Shown here one piece after another: positions 31,148 to 40,500 of a DNA stretch of 64,000 bases. The position numbers were made by a program, and so were the translations under genes. Location: contig NZ_CP109442.1 in the NCBI RefSeq assembly GCF_036227205.1, positions 9,796,001 through 9,860,000 of the forward strand, given 5' to 3'. How positions within the stretch are numbered: position 1 is the stretch's first letter; each line of letters begins with the position of its first letter. The notes under the pieces are model-generated. The model searched no databases. It saw nothing but the letters and a program-made list of their open reading frames with translations, and was not told the DNA's origin. The stretch comes from Amycolatopsis sp. NBC_01480 (GTDB lineage: Bacteria; Actinomycetota; Actinomycetes; Mycobacteriales; Pseudonocardiaceae).

Positions 31148-33612
31148 CCGACGACGTGATCTCTCCCGCGGAGCCGGCATCCGACACCGACGACGTGCTC
31201 CCTCCCGCGGAGCCGGCATCCGGCACCGGCCCGGTGAACCCCGCGCACGGCTACGAGTGCTCCCCGTGGGAGCTGCGGTGGCGCAGCATGGACGTGGATG
31301 CCTTGCAGCGCACGGAATCCGCGTTCGCGCTGTCGAACGGCCACATCGGGTTCCGCGGCACGCTCGAGGAGGCCGAGCCGCGCGGGCTGCCCGGCACGTA
31401 CCTCAACGGCTTCTACGAACAGCACGAGCTGCCGTACGCCGAGGCCGGTTACGGCTACCCGGAAGCGGGCCAGACCGTGGTCAACGTGACCGAAGGCAAG
31501 ATCATCCGGCTGCTGGTCGAGGACGAGCCGCTCGACATGCGCTACGGCGTCGCGGACGAGCACGACCGGGTGCTCGACTTCCGCACCGGCACGCTCCGGC
31601 GCACCACCGTGTGGTCCTCCCCCACCGGCCGCCGGGTCCGGGTGACGACCGAGCGGCTGGTGTCGTTCACGCAGCGGGCCATCGCCGCCATCCGGTACGA
31701 GGTGGAGCCGCTCGACGAGGACCTGCAGCTGGTGGTGCAGTCCGATCTGCTGGCCAACGAGCCGGTCGAGTCGGAAACCCACGACCCGCGGGTGGCGGCG
31801 GCGCTGGACTCGCCGCTGGTGGGCGAGTTCTGCCACGCGGCGGACTACGAGGCGGTGCTGGTGCACCGGACCCGCGTGTCCGGGCTGCGGATGGCGGCCG
31901 CGATGGACCACGACATCGAGGTGGACGACGGCATCCGCACGCACATCCAGGCCGAGGACGACCTGGCGCGCCTCACCGTGGCCGTCGACGTGCCGAAGGG
32001 CGGGCGGCTGCGGATCACCAAGTACCTCGCGTACGGCTGGTCCGCGCAGCGTTCGGCGCCCGCGCTGCGGGCACAGGCCGAGGCCGCGCTGGGCGGCGCG
32101 CGCAAGACCGGCTGGGACGGGCTGGTCGAGGAGCAGCAACAGTTCCTCGACGACTTCTGGGCGACGTCCGACATCGAGATCGAGGGCGACCCCGAACTTC
32201 AGCAGGCCGTCCGCTTCGCGCTCTTCCACCTGCTGCAGGCCGGCGCCCGCGGGGAGAGCCGGGCGATCCCGGGCAAGGGCCTGACCGGGCCGGGTTACGA
32301 CGGGCACGCGTTCTGGGACACCGAAACCTTCGTGCTGCCGGTGCTCACCTACACCACGCCGGACGCGGCGCGGGATGCCCTGCGCTGGCGTCACTCCACT
32401 TTGGACAAAGCCAGGGAGCGCGCGACCCAGCTCGGCCTGCACGGCGCGGCCTTCCCGTGGCGCTCGATCAACGGCGCCGAATGCTCGGCGTACTGGCCCG
32501 CGGGCACGGCGGCGTTCCACGTCAGCGCCGACATCTCCGACGCCGTGGTGCGCTACCTCAACGCGACCGGGGACGAGGACTTCGAGCGCCTGCACGGCGC
32601 CGAGCTGCTCGTGGAGACCGCGCGGATGTGGGCCTCACTCGGGCATTTCGACCGGCACGGGAAGTTCCGCATCGACGGCGTCACCGGCCCGGACGAGTAC
32701 TCCGCGGTGGCGGACAACAACATCTACACGAACCTGATGGCGCGGCGGAACCTGCTCGCCGCGGCCGAGGTGTGCACGCGGCGCCCGGCGCTCGCGCAGG
32801 AACTCGGCGCGGACACCACCGAGGTGGACACCTGGCGCGCGGCGGCGGATGCGATGGTGCTGCCGTACGACCGGGAACTCGGCATCCACCCGCAGTCGGA
32901 GGGCTTCCTGGAGCACGACGAGTGGGACTACGCGGCCACTGAGCCGGACTTCTACCCGCTGCTGCTGAACTTCCCGTACTTCGACCTGTACCGCAAGCAG
33001 GTGGTGAAGCAGGCGGACCTGGTGCTGGCGCTGCACCTGTGCGGCGACTCGTTCAGCCCGGAGGAGAAGGCCCGCGACTTCGCCTACTACGAGGCCCGCA
33101 CGGTGCGCGACTCCTCGCTCTCGGCCGGCACCCAGGCCGTGATCGCCGCCGAGGTCGGGCACCTGGACCTGGCCTACGACTACCTCGCCGAGGCCGCGCT
33201 GACCGACCTGCACGACGTGCACAACAACGTCCGCAACGGCCTGCACATGGCCTCGCTCGCCGGCGCGTGGCAGGGCGCGGTGGCGGGCTTCGGCGGCCTG
33301 CGCGACCACGGCGGCCAGCTGTCGTTCGCGCCCCGCCTGCCGCGGCAGCTCGGCAGCCTCAAGTTCCGCCTCGCCTTCCGCGGCACCCGCTTCCAGGTCG
33401 AGATCACCCACGACGAGGCGACGTACCACGTCCTGGAGGGCGAGCCCCTGGAACTGGTCCACCACGGCGAGCGCTTCACCGTGACGGACGCCCCGGTGAA
33501 ACTGCCGATCCCGGCCATCGACCCCGGGGCGGCGCCGCACCAGCCCCTCGGGCGCGCCCCGGCGCGGCGGTCGCCGGATCGGGTCCGGCAGTTCGCTACT
33601 CAGCGGAAGTGA
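31144..33612 (+). CDS. Glycoside hydrolase family 65 disaccharide phosphorylase
   Basis: 822 residues, GTG overlapping the pgmB stop. An N-terminal 39-bp tandem repeat (31150-31227) encodes two copies of a DDVxxPAEPASxT segment. Then come the GH65 super-sandwich domain (ESAFALSNGHIGFRGTLEE), the (alpha/alpha)6 barrel with the general-acid Glu518 in GVTGPDEYSAV, the phosphate-binding region around LSAGTQAVIA, and a beta-sheet C-terminal domain. The enzyme cleaves maltose, trehalose, kojibiose or a related alpha-glucobiose with phosphate to glucose plus beta-glucose-1-phosphate, fed to PgmB. The disaccharide cannot be read from sequence. The frame is open far upstream, but that is antisense of other genes. 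Confidence 0.88.
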   Translation: MTDDVISPAEPASDTDDVLPPAEPASGTGPVNPAHGYECSPWELRWRSMDVDALQRTESAFALSNGHIGFRGTLEEAEPRGLPGTYLNGFYEQHELPYAEAGYGYPEAGQTVVNVTEGKIIRLLVEDEPLDMRYGVADEHDRVLDFRTGTLRRTTVWSSPTGRRVRVTTERLVSFTQRAIAAIRYEVEPLDEDLQLVVQSDLLANEPVESETHDPRVAAALDSPLVGEFCHAADYEAVLVHRTRVSGLRMAAAMDHDIEVDDGIRTHIQAEDDLARLTVAVDVPKGGRLRITKYLAYGWSAQRSAPALRAQAEAALGGARKTGWDGLVEEQQQFLDDFWATSDIEIEGDPELQQAVRFALFHLLQAGARGESRAIPGKGLTGPGYDGHAFWDTETFVLPVLTYTTPDAARDALRWRHSTLDKARERATQLGLHGAAFPWRSINGAECSAYWPAGTAAFHVSADISDAVVRYLNATGDEDFERLHGAELLVETARMWASLGHFDRHGKFRIDGVTGPDEYSAVADNNIYTNLMARRNLLAAAEVCTRRPALAQELGADTTEVDTWRAAADAMVLPYDRELGIHPQSEGFLEHDEWDYAATEPDFYPLLLNFPYFDLYRKQVVKQADLVLALHLCGDSFSPEEKARDFAYYEARTVRDSSLSAGTQAVIAAEVGHLDLAYDYLAEAALTDLHDVHNNVRNGLHMASLAGAWQGAVAGFGGLRDHGGQLSFAPRLPRQLGSLKFRLAFRGTRFQVEITHDEATYHVLEGEPLELVHHGERFTVTDAPVKLPIPAIDPGAAPHQPLGRAPARRSPDRVRQFATQRK
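31150..31227 (+). repeat. 39-bp tandem duplication at the 5' end of the GH65 gene
   Basis: Copies at 31150-31188 and 31189-31227 differ at a few positions and both encode DDV-x2-PAEPAS-x-T. The result is an in-frame N-terminal extension ahead of the conserved GH65 fold. Confidence 0.85.
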
Positions 33613-33618
33613 CTGCGC

Positions 33619-33696
33619 CCCCATGTGGCGTTGGTTGCGTCCAACGCACCGAACGCCACATGGGGTGCGCTCAACGCACCGAACGCCACATTGGGG
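33619..33696. repeat. Inverted repeat plus partial second copy, CCCCATGTGGCGTT family
   Basis: CCCCATGTGGCGTT (33619-33632) pairs perfectly with AACGCCACATGGGG (33652-33665). A second copy of the right part, AACGCACCGAACGCCACAT followed by TGGGG, occupies 33673-33696. It lies between the stop of the GH65 gene and the stop of the convergent small gene, where it could act as a bidirectional terminator. Confidence 0.85.
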
Positions 33697-33700
33697 CGCT

Positions 33701-33901
33701 TCAGGCGGGCGGAGTGCCGTCGCCGAGGGGCTCTTCCGTGCCGGGCGGGCTGTCGACGTCCTTGGTCGAGGCGGGGGTGAGGTCCGGGCCGGGCACGGAG
33801 GGCACGTCCCCGCGCAGGCGCGTCGGATCGGGGAGGGCGGAGAGGTCGTCTTCCTCGTCGTCGCGGTGGTCGCGCGGGAAAAGGTCGCTGCGGGGGCTCA
33901 T
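33701..33901 (-). CDS. Small acidic/proline-rich unknown protein
   Basis: 66 residues starting SPRSDLFPRDHRDDEEDDLSAL, then Pro/Thr/Asp-rich to the end. No hydrophobic segment and no motif. ATG 33901 has only a weak GGA upstream. It follows the Ppx/GppA gene by about 40 bp on the same strand and may be cotranscribed. Codon use matches its neighbours. Probably disordered; function unknown. Confidence 0.5.
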   Translation of the reverse strand: MSPRSDLFPRDHRDDEEDDLSALPDPTRLRGDVPSVPGPDLTPASTKDVDSPPGTEEPLGDGTPPA

Positions 33902-33942
33902 GGGTCCGGGATACCCGTTTTTCCCGGACCGCACCAGGGGAT

Positions 33943-34959
33943 TCACGCGGCCGGACGCGAGTGCGCCTTCTGGGACGCCTTCGGCTGAGCGGACTTCGAG
34001 GAGGACTTCGGCCGGGACTTGCCGGGGCCGTCCAGGGTCAGCTGGTCCAGCAGGGTGAGCAGGAGCCCGTCGCGCGTCGACCACGGGCAGATGCTGACCG
34101 GGCCGCCCGCCACGGTCAGCAGCGCCTCCGCGACGACCGCGCCGCCCAGCGCCTGCTGCGCCCGCCGGCGGGTGATGCCGGGCAGCTTCGCGCGCCGCGA
34201 CGACGGCATCGCGGCCAGCCGCGGGATCCACGCGCGCAGGTCGTCCAGGTACAGCTCGCGGGCCTTGCCCGGCCGGTCGCCCGCCAGGCGCGCGAGCTGC
34301 CGCAGCACCTTGGAGCAGCCGACCACCCGGTGGCCGGCGAACTCGGCCGTCACGTCGCCCAGTGCCTCGGTGACCTGCTCCAGCACGTACTCGCGCAGCG
34401 CCCGGACCATCTTGGACCGCACCGGCGGCTCGGCCGGCAGCCAGTCGCGCGTGACCGAGCGCGCGCCCAGCGGCAGCGAACGCGCGAACCCGGCGTGCTC
34501 GCCGTGGCCCGCGGCCAGCTCCACGGTGCCGCCGCCGATGTCCAGCACCAGCAGCGGGCCGCTCGCCGCGCCGTACCAGCGGCGCGCGCCGACGTACGCC
34601 AGCTCGGCCTCGCGCCGGCCGGAAAGGAACTGCAGCTCGACGCCGGTTTCGCGGGCGACGCGGCGGACCGCCTCGTGCACGTTCCCGGCGTCGCGGATGG
34701 AGGACGTGGCCAGCGGGAAGACGTCGGTGACACCGTGCCGGGCGGCGGTCGTGGTGGCGGCCTCCACCGCGGCGGAGATCGCGTCGATGCCGCACCGGCT
34801 CAGCCGACCCTCGTCGTCGAGCTCACGGTCGAGGCGCAGGCGGGTCTGGTGGGTCAATGCCGGCTCCAGCGGCGAGCCGCCGGCCTCGACCACGACAAGA
34901 CTCGCGCCGAACGACCCCACATCCAGCACGCCGACAGCGGGCCCCGCGATACTGCGCAC
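33943..34959 (-). CDS. Ppx/GppA family phosphatase
   Basis: 338 residues, GTG start. ASKHA fold with phosphate loop 1 VLDVGSFGASLVVVE, the catalytic region FPLATSSIRDAGN, the LSGRREAELAY segment and phosphate loop 2 LDIGGGTVEL. The family hydrolyses polyphosphate or guanosine pentaphosphate, tuning the stringent response. At 338 residues it is the short actinobacterial form without the HD-like C-terminal domain; the Lys/Ser-rich tail (SRPKSSSKSAQPK) is unusual. The 217 bp upstream (34960-35176) has no gene I can support. Confidence 0.85.
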   Translation of the reverse strand: MRSIAGPAVGVLDVGSFGASLVVVEAGGSPLEPALTHQTRLRLDRELDDEGRLSRCGIDAISAAVEAATTTAARHGVTDVFPLATSSIRDAGNVHEAVRRVARETGVELQFLSGRREAELAYVGARRWYGAASGPLLVLDIGGGTVELAAGHGEHAGFARSLPLGARSVTRDWLPAEPPVRSKMVRALREYVLEQVTEALGDVTAEFAGHRVVGCSKVLRQLARLAGDRPGKARELYLDDLRAWIPRLAAMPSSRRAKLPGITRRRAQQALGGAVVAEALLTVAGGPVSICPWSTRDGLLLTLLDQLTLDGPGKSRPKSSSKSAQPKASQKAHSRPAA

Positions 34960-35176
34960 AGTCCGGCCTACCTCGCTTCCGTTTCCGCCCCGGTTTCCCC
35001 CGAAACACCTTTCCTACACCTACCGTGGTCCGGATCTCCGGCCAATTACGGCATTCCAGCGCGGGCGCGGCGGCATTTTTCTGCCCACGGCGCACCGGGC
35101 GATCACGGAAGAATAACCCAATCGGACGTTTGGCCAGGTCAGCGCCCGCTGATGAATGTGACCGGGCCCACACGCG

Positions 35177-35212
35177 AAAAGGGGCGGGGACCCGCAGGTC
35201 CCCGCCCCTTTT
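35177..35212. terminator. Strong rho-independent-type terminator
   Basis: Perfect 16-bp stem AAAAGGGGCGGGGACC with loop CGCA and matching right arm ending CCCCTTTT. It lies 40 bp past the stop of the LLM oxidoreductase on the minus strand and upstream of ppx. The A/T runs at both feet make it usable in either direction. Confidence 0.8.
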
Positions 35213-35251
35213 CCGGCGGTCTTCAGGCACCGGCAGTCACCGGCCGGGCAC

Positions 35252-36292
35252 TCAGCCGATCAGTTCCTTGAGCTTCGCGACGGCGGCGACCCGCGCTTCC
35301 CGGCCGGGCAGCAGCGGGCTGACGTTCAGCGTGGTGACCCCGGCTTCGGCGAACGCCGCCAGCCGCTCCTTGACGTAACCGGCCGGGCCGACCAGCGAAA
35401 TCGCACGCAGCAGCTCCACCGGCACCGCCGCGGCGGCCTCGTCCTTCTTGCCGTCGAGGTAGAGGTCCTGGATCAGCTTGGCCTCGGCCTCGTAGCCGTA
35501 GCGCACGGTCAGGTCGTTGTAGAAGTTCCGGCCGCGCGCGCCCATGCCGCCGATGTACAGCGCGAGCAGCGGGCGCACCTGGTCCAGCAGGTGGTCGACG
35601 TCGTCGCCGATGGCCAGCGCCGGGGCCGCGTACACGTCCAGCTCGCCCAGCTCCGGGTCGCGCTTGGCCTTGCCCTCGGCGAGCGACGCGCCCCAGACGT
35701 CGGCGGCCTTCTCCGGGTGGAAGAAGATCGGCTCCCAGCCCTCGGCCAGCTCGGCGGTGAGCGCCACGTTCTTGGGGCCGAGCGAGGCGAGCAGGATCGG
35801 GATGCGCTCGCGCACCGGGTGGTTGATCAGCTTGAGCGGCTTGCCGAGGCCGGTGCCCTGGTCCGCGGGCAGCGGGATCTGGTAGTGCTTGCCGTCGTGG
35901 ACCACGCGCTCGCGGCGCCACACCTGGCGGCAGATCTCGATGATCTCCCGGGTGCGGCCCAGCGGCGCGTCGTACTTCACGCCGTGGAAGCCCTCGATGA
36001 CCTGCGGGCCGGACGCGCCGAGGCCGAGCGTGAACCGGCCGCCGGAGACGAAGTCCAGCCCGGCCGCGGTCATCGCGGTGAGGCTCGGCGTGCGGGTGTA
36101 GATCTGGAAGATCCCGGAGGCCAGCTCGACCCGCTCGGTCTTCGCGGCCAGGTAGCCGAGCTGGCTGACCGCGTCGAAGCTGTAGGCCTCGGGCACGAAC
36201 GCGATGTCCAGCCCGACTTTCTCCAGCTCCACGATGTCCGCGACGCTCTCGGCGAAGCCACCCGAGTAGTTGATTCCCGTCCCGATCCGCAT
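35252..36292 (-). CDS. LLM class F420-dependent oxidoreductase
   Basis: 346 residues, luciferase-like TIM barrel: RIGTGINYSGGF start, VPEAYSFDAVSQLGYLAAKT, FTLGLGASGPQVIEGFHG (flavin-ring contact) and a C-terminal GPAGYVKERLAAFAEAGVTTLNV. This matches actinobacterial F420-dependent LLM enzymes rather than FMN monooxygenases. Substrates are usually alcohols, quinones or lipids and cannot be deduced here. ATG 36292 is preferred over the open frame to 36319 because of GAGGCGAGG directly upstream. Single-gene unit between two terminator-containing gaps. Confidence 0.85.
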   Translation of the reverse strand: MRIGTGINYSGGFAESVADIVELEKVGLDIAFVPEAYSFDAVSQLGYLAAKTERVELASGIFQIYTRTPSLTAMTAAGLDFVSGGRFTLGLGASGPQVIEGFHGVKYDAPLGRTREIIEICRQVWRRERVVHDGKHYQIPLPADQGTGLGKPLKLINHPVRERIPILLASLGPKNVALTAELAEGWEPIFFHPEKAADVWGASLAEGKAKRDPELGELDVYAAPALAIGDDVDHLLDQVRPLLALYIGGMGARGRNFYNDLTVRYGYEAEAKLIQDLYLDGKKDEAAAAVPVELLRAISLVGPAGYVKERLAAFAEAGVTTLNVSPLLPGREARVAAVAKLKELIG

Positions 36293-36380
36293 CCTCGCCT
36301 CATTCCGCACAGGGTCCACCGGCTAAGCGCCCGCTTATGTCTACCACGAAGCCGCGCTTCGGCACCCCCAGGCAGCAGAC

Positions 36381-37586
36381 TCAGCCGGGCACCACCCGCC
36401 CGCGCACGTCGCCGAAACCGATCCGCCGGCCGCCGGTACCAGGCGCGGTCGCGCTGATCACGACCTCGTCGCCGTCCTCCATGAACGTCCGTGTCTCGCC
36501 GCCGGCCAGCTCGAACGGCTCCCGCCCGCCCCAGCTCAGCTCCAGGAACGAGCCGCGCTGCTCCTTCGCCGGGCCGGTGACCGTGCCCGAGGCGTAGAGG
36601 TCGCCGGTGCGCAGGCTCGCGCCGTTCACGGTCAGGTGCGCCAGCTGCTGCGCCGCGGTCCAGTACTGCGTGGCGAACGGCGGGCTGGACACCAGGTGCC
36701 CGTTGAGCCGGATCTCCAGCGCCAGGTCCAGCCCCCACGGCTCGGCGCCGCGCAGGTACTCGAACGGCTCGGGGTCCTGCGGCGGCTGCGGCACGCGGGC
36801 GTGCTCCAGCGCGTCGAGCGGCACGATCCACGGCGACACCGAGGTGGCGAACGACTTGCCGAGGAACGGCCCCAGCGGCTGCGACTCCCAGCCCTGGATG
36901 TCGCGCGCGGACCAGTCGTTCACCAGGCACACGCCGAAAACGTGCTCGGCGAAGTCGCCGACCGGCACAGGCTTGCCCATGGTGGACGGCATGCCGACGA
37001 CAAAACCGACCTCCGCCTCGATGTCCAGCAGCCTCGACGGCCCGAACGAAGGCTCGGTGTCCCGGCGCGGCTTGCGCTGCCCGCTCGGCCGGACCACGGG
37101 CGTGCCGGACACCACCACGGTGCCGGCCCGGCCGTGGTAGCCGATCGGCAGGCGCTTCCAGTTCTCCGGCAGCGCGGCCTCGGCGCCGAAGAGGATCGCG
37201 GCGGCGTTGATCGCGTGCTGCTCGCTCGAGTAGAAGTCGGCGTAGTCGGCGACCTCGAACGGCAGATGGCTGGTGATCTCCTTGCGCGGCACCAGGTGCG
37301 GCCGGATCAGGTCGGCGTAGCGCGGCTCGGCCAGCCACTCCCGGACCTGCTCGCGCACCGCCCGCCAGGTGGTGGAACCCGCGGCCAGCAACGGGTTCAG
37401 CACCCCGCTGCCGAGCAGTCCCGCGAACGGCGCCGCGGTTTCCCCGGCCGCCGCGGACAGGTCGAGCACGTGCTCCCCCACCGCGACGCCGACCCGCCGA
37501 TCGGGCCCGCCCCCGCGCGAGAACACGCCGTAGGGCAGGTTGTCCAGGCCGAACGGGCTGTCGTCGGCGAGGTCGAGCCAGGTCAC
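36381..37586 (-). CDS. fahA: Fumarylacetoacetase
   Basis: 401 residues, typical length. N-terminal SH3-like domain (TWLDLADDSPFGLDNLPYGVF) and the FAH catalytic domain with DYADFYSSEQHA (the catalytic His and a metal ligand), EAEVGFVVG (metal Glu), the FGVCLVNDWSARDIQGWE metal-Asp loop and FLGKSFATSVSPWIVPL. It hydrolyses 4-fumarylacetoacetate to fumarate and acetoacetate, the last step of tyrosine/homogentisate catabolism. GTG start with AGGAGG. It lies directly downstream of the double DUF885 gene (13 bp gap). No homogentisate dioxygenase or maleylacetoacetate isomerase gene is in the window. Confidence 0.93.
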   Translation of the reverse strand: MTWLDLADDSPFGLDNLPYGVFSRGGGPDRRVGVAVGEHVLDLSAAAGETAAPFAGLLGSGVLNPLLAAGSTTWRAVREQVREWLAEPRYADLIRPHLVPRKEITSHLPFEVADYADFYSSEQHAINAAAILFGAEAALPENWKRLPIGYHGRAGTVVVSGTPVVRPSGQRKPRRDTEPSFGPSRLLDIEAEVGFVVGMPSTMGKPVPVGDFAEHVFGVCLVNDWSARDIQGWESQPLGPFLGKSFATSVSPWIVPLDALEHARVPQPPQDPEPFEYLRGAEPWGLDLALEIRLNGHLVSSPPFATQYWTAAQQLAHLTVNGASLRTGDLYASGTVTGPAKEQRGSFLELSWGGREPFELAGGETRTFMEDGDEVVISATAPGTGGRRIGFGDVRGRVVPG

Positions 37587-37599
37587 CGCGGATCTCCTC

Positions 37600-40500
37600 C
37601 TATCGGGCGACGCGGGCCGAGACCCACTGCGTCACCAGATCGTCCAAAGTGGACAGCGGGAGGTTCCCGTTGCCCAGCACCACATTGTGGAACTCGCGGA
37701 TGTCGAAGTCCGCGCCCAGCGCCCGCTCAGCCTCGGCCCGCACCCGCTGGATCTCCAGCCGCCCCACCATGTAGCCGAGCGCCTGGCCGGGGTTCGCCAC
37801 GTAACGGTCCACTTCGGCCTCGATCTCGAGCTTCGCCATCGGCGTGTTCTCGACCAGGTAGTCGATCGCCTGCTGGCGGGTCCAGCCCAGCGCGTGCAGG
37901 CCGGTGTCGACGACCAGCCGCCCGGCCCGCATCGAGTCCTGCGTGAGCATGCCCAGGCGGGTGATGTCGTCGAGGTAGAGGCCCATCTCGTCGGCGAGCC
38001 GCTCGGCGTAGAGGCCCCAGCCCTCCTGGTACGCGGTGAACGGCACCACGCGCTGCAGCATCGGCAGGCCGGTCAGCTCCTGCACGAAGGAGAGCTGGAA
38101 GTGGTGCCCCGGCACGGCTTCGTGGAACGCGATGGCCTCGCTGGTGAACCGCGGCCGCGAACTCGCCTCGTACGTGTTGGCGTAGTACGTGCCCGGACGC
38201 GAGCCGTCGAAGGAGGGCGGCAGGTAGTAGGCGATGGTGCCGCTCGCCGCCTCGGCCTCGGGCACCGGCACGACCACGCACTTGGCCTCCGGGACCCGGA
38301 AAAACCATTCCGGCGCAACGGCTTCCGCCCGGGCGACCGCGGCACGGGCGCTGTCGAGCAGCTCCTCGCCGTTCCGCCAGCGCAGCTCCGGGTCGGACCG
38401 CAGTCGTTCGAAGATCTCCGCCAGGTCCTGGGTGCCGAACATCCTGCCGCCCAGCTCGCGGTACTCCGCCGCCAGTTCCTCCGCGACCCGCAGGCCGGTG
38501 TCGTGCAGGTCTTGCGGGGTGCGCTCGGTGGTGGTCTCGGCGCGGATCAGGCCCTGGTACTTCTCCTGTCCGCCGGGCAGGTGCCCGAGGCCCGGCTCGG
38601 TCTCGGACTTGGCGAGGGGCAGCACGTCGTCGGCGAGGAACGCCCGGTAGCGCGCGAAAGCGGGGCGCACCACCTCGGCGATCAGGCGGTCGCGCTCCTC
38701 GGCGAAGCCCTCGATCTCCACCACGGGCGTGACGCGCAGCGGATCGGTGTCGGCCTGGAGGTACCGGTCGACGTAGCTGATCCCGATCCGCACCAGGAAG
38801 TCCGGCGGCACCAGGCCTTCGGCCATCGTGGCGCGCTGGGCCTCGATCAGGGCGTCGAGGTAATCGCCGACCGCGCCGAGGCGCGTGAGGTGGCCGCGGG
38901 CTTTCTCCTCGTCGTCCGGCTTCAGCTCGGCCAGGATCATCAGCAGGTACAGCGCGGGCGAGCTGAAGCCGTCGCTCACGGCGAAGCCGGACAGGCGCGA
39001 GTCGAGCGAGTCGATCACGCCACGGGCGCGCGTGATCACCACGTCGCGCGTCACGACCTCGGCGGACGACAGGCCGGCGCGGTCGATCGCCTCGGCACGC
39101 GTGGCGATGGCGTCGTAGGCGGCGCGGTACCGCTGCGTGCCGGTGAGGCTGGGGTCACCGAGCTTGTCGTGGTCACCGGGCAGGCCGTAGATAGTGCGCT
39201 CGAGCGGCTCGCGCTCGAATTCCAGCTCCAGCAGCTCGTCGGCCAGCCCGTTGACGGTGTCGCCGTGCCCGGCCACCCACTCGGCGACCACGCCGTCCAG
39301 CACCGAAAGCGGCATGGCGCCGCCGGAGAGCACGACGTCGTGGAACGCGCGCACGTCGAACCGGCTCCCGAGGCGGGCCTGCGCGGCGGCGCGGATGCGC
39401 TGGATCTCCAGCCGCCCCACCATGTACGCGAGCGCCTGCCCGGGATAGGCGATGTACCGGTCGACCTCGGCCTCGATCTCGACGGGCGCCATCGGCGTGT
39501 TCTGGACCAGGTAGTCGATGGCCTGCTGCCGGCTCCAGCCCAGCGCGTGCAGACCGGTGTCGACGACCAGCCGCCCGGCCCGCATCGACTCCAGCGTGAG
39601 CATGCCGAGCAGGGCGACGTCGTCGGAGTACAGGCCCATTTCGTCGGCGAGGCGCTCGGTGTAGAGGCCCCAGCCCTCGGTGTACGCGGTGAAGTCGCCG
39701 ATCCGGCGCAGCAGCGGCAGGTCGGTCAGGCCCAGCGCGGTGCTCAGCTGGAAGTGGTGGCCCGGGATCGCTTCGTGGAACGCCGTGGCCTCGGCGGTGT
39801 GGCGGAAGCGCTCGGTGGCTTCGTAGGTGTTGGCGAAATAGGTGCCCGGCCGGGAGCCGTCGGCGGCGGGCAGCATGTAGTACGCGGGCGGCGCGCCGGG
39901 CGCGGAGTCCTCCGGCACTGCCTCGACCGTCCACGGCTGCTCCGGGATCCGGCCGAACCAGTTCGGGGATTCGGCGGCGGCGCGGGTGATCGCAGAGCGG
40001 GCGGTGTCGAGCAGCTCGCCGGCGCTGGACCAGCGCAGCTTCGGGTCGTTGCGCAGCCGGTCGAAGACCTCGGGCAGCTCCCGCGTGCCGAACACGCGCG
40101 CGCCGAGTTCGCGGTACTGCTCGGCCTGACCCGCGATCACGGCGAGGCCGGTGTCGTGCAGGTCCTGGGGGCCGCGGGCGGTGGTGGTGTGCAGGCGGGC
40201 GAGGCGGGCGTAGATCTCGTCGCCGCCGGGCAGCCAGGAGACGCCGACCTTGTCGTCCGGGCGCCCGTGCTGCACGACTTCGGCCTCGAGGAAGTCGCGG
40301 TACTCCCGGAAAGCCGGGTGCACGACATCGCGCAGCAGCGCCTCGCGGCGGGTTTCGAACTCCTCGTCCGGCGCGGGCTGGCGCAGCAGCGGGTCGCCCG
40401 CGGGCTCGGCGAGGTAGCGGTCCAGGTGGGCGATGGCGCCGCGCACCAGCCGCTCGACCGGGACGCGCCCGGCCGCGATCCCGGCCCGGTGCCGTTCGGC

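Noticed and set aside
29935..33612. One very long open frame (about 1225 codons) on the plus strand
   Set aside because: Only the part from 31144 encodes GH65. The upstream portion overlaps the ArsR and pgmB genes in another frame and has no recognisable domain.
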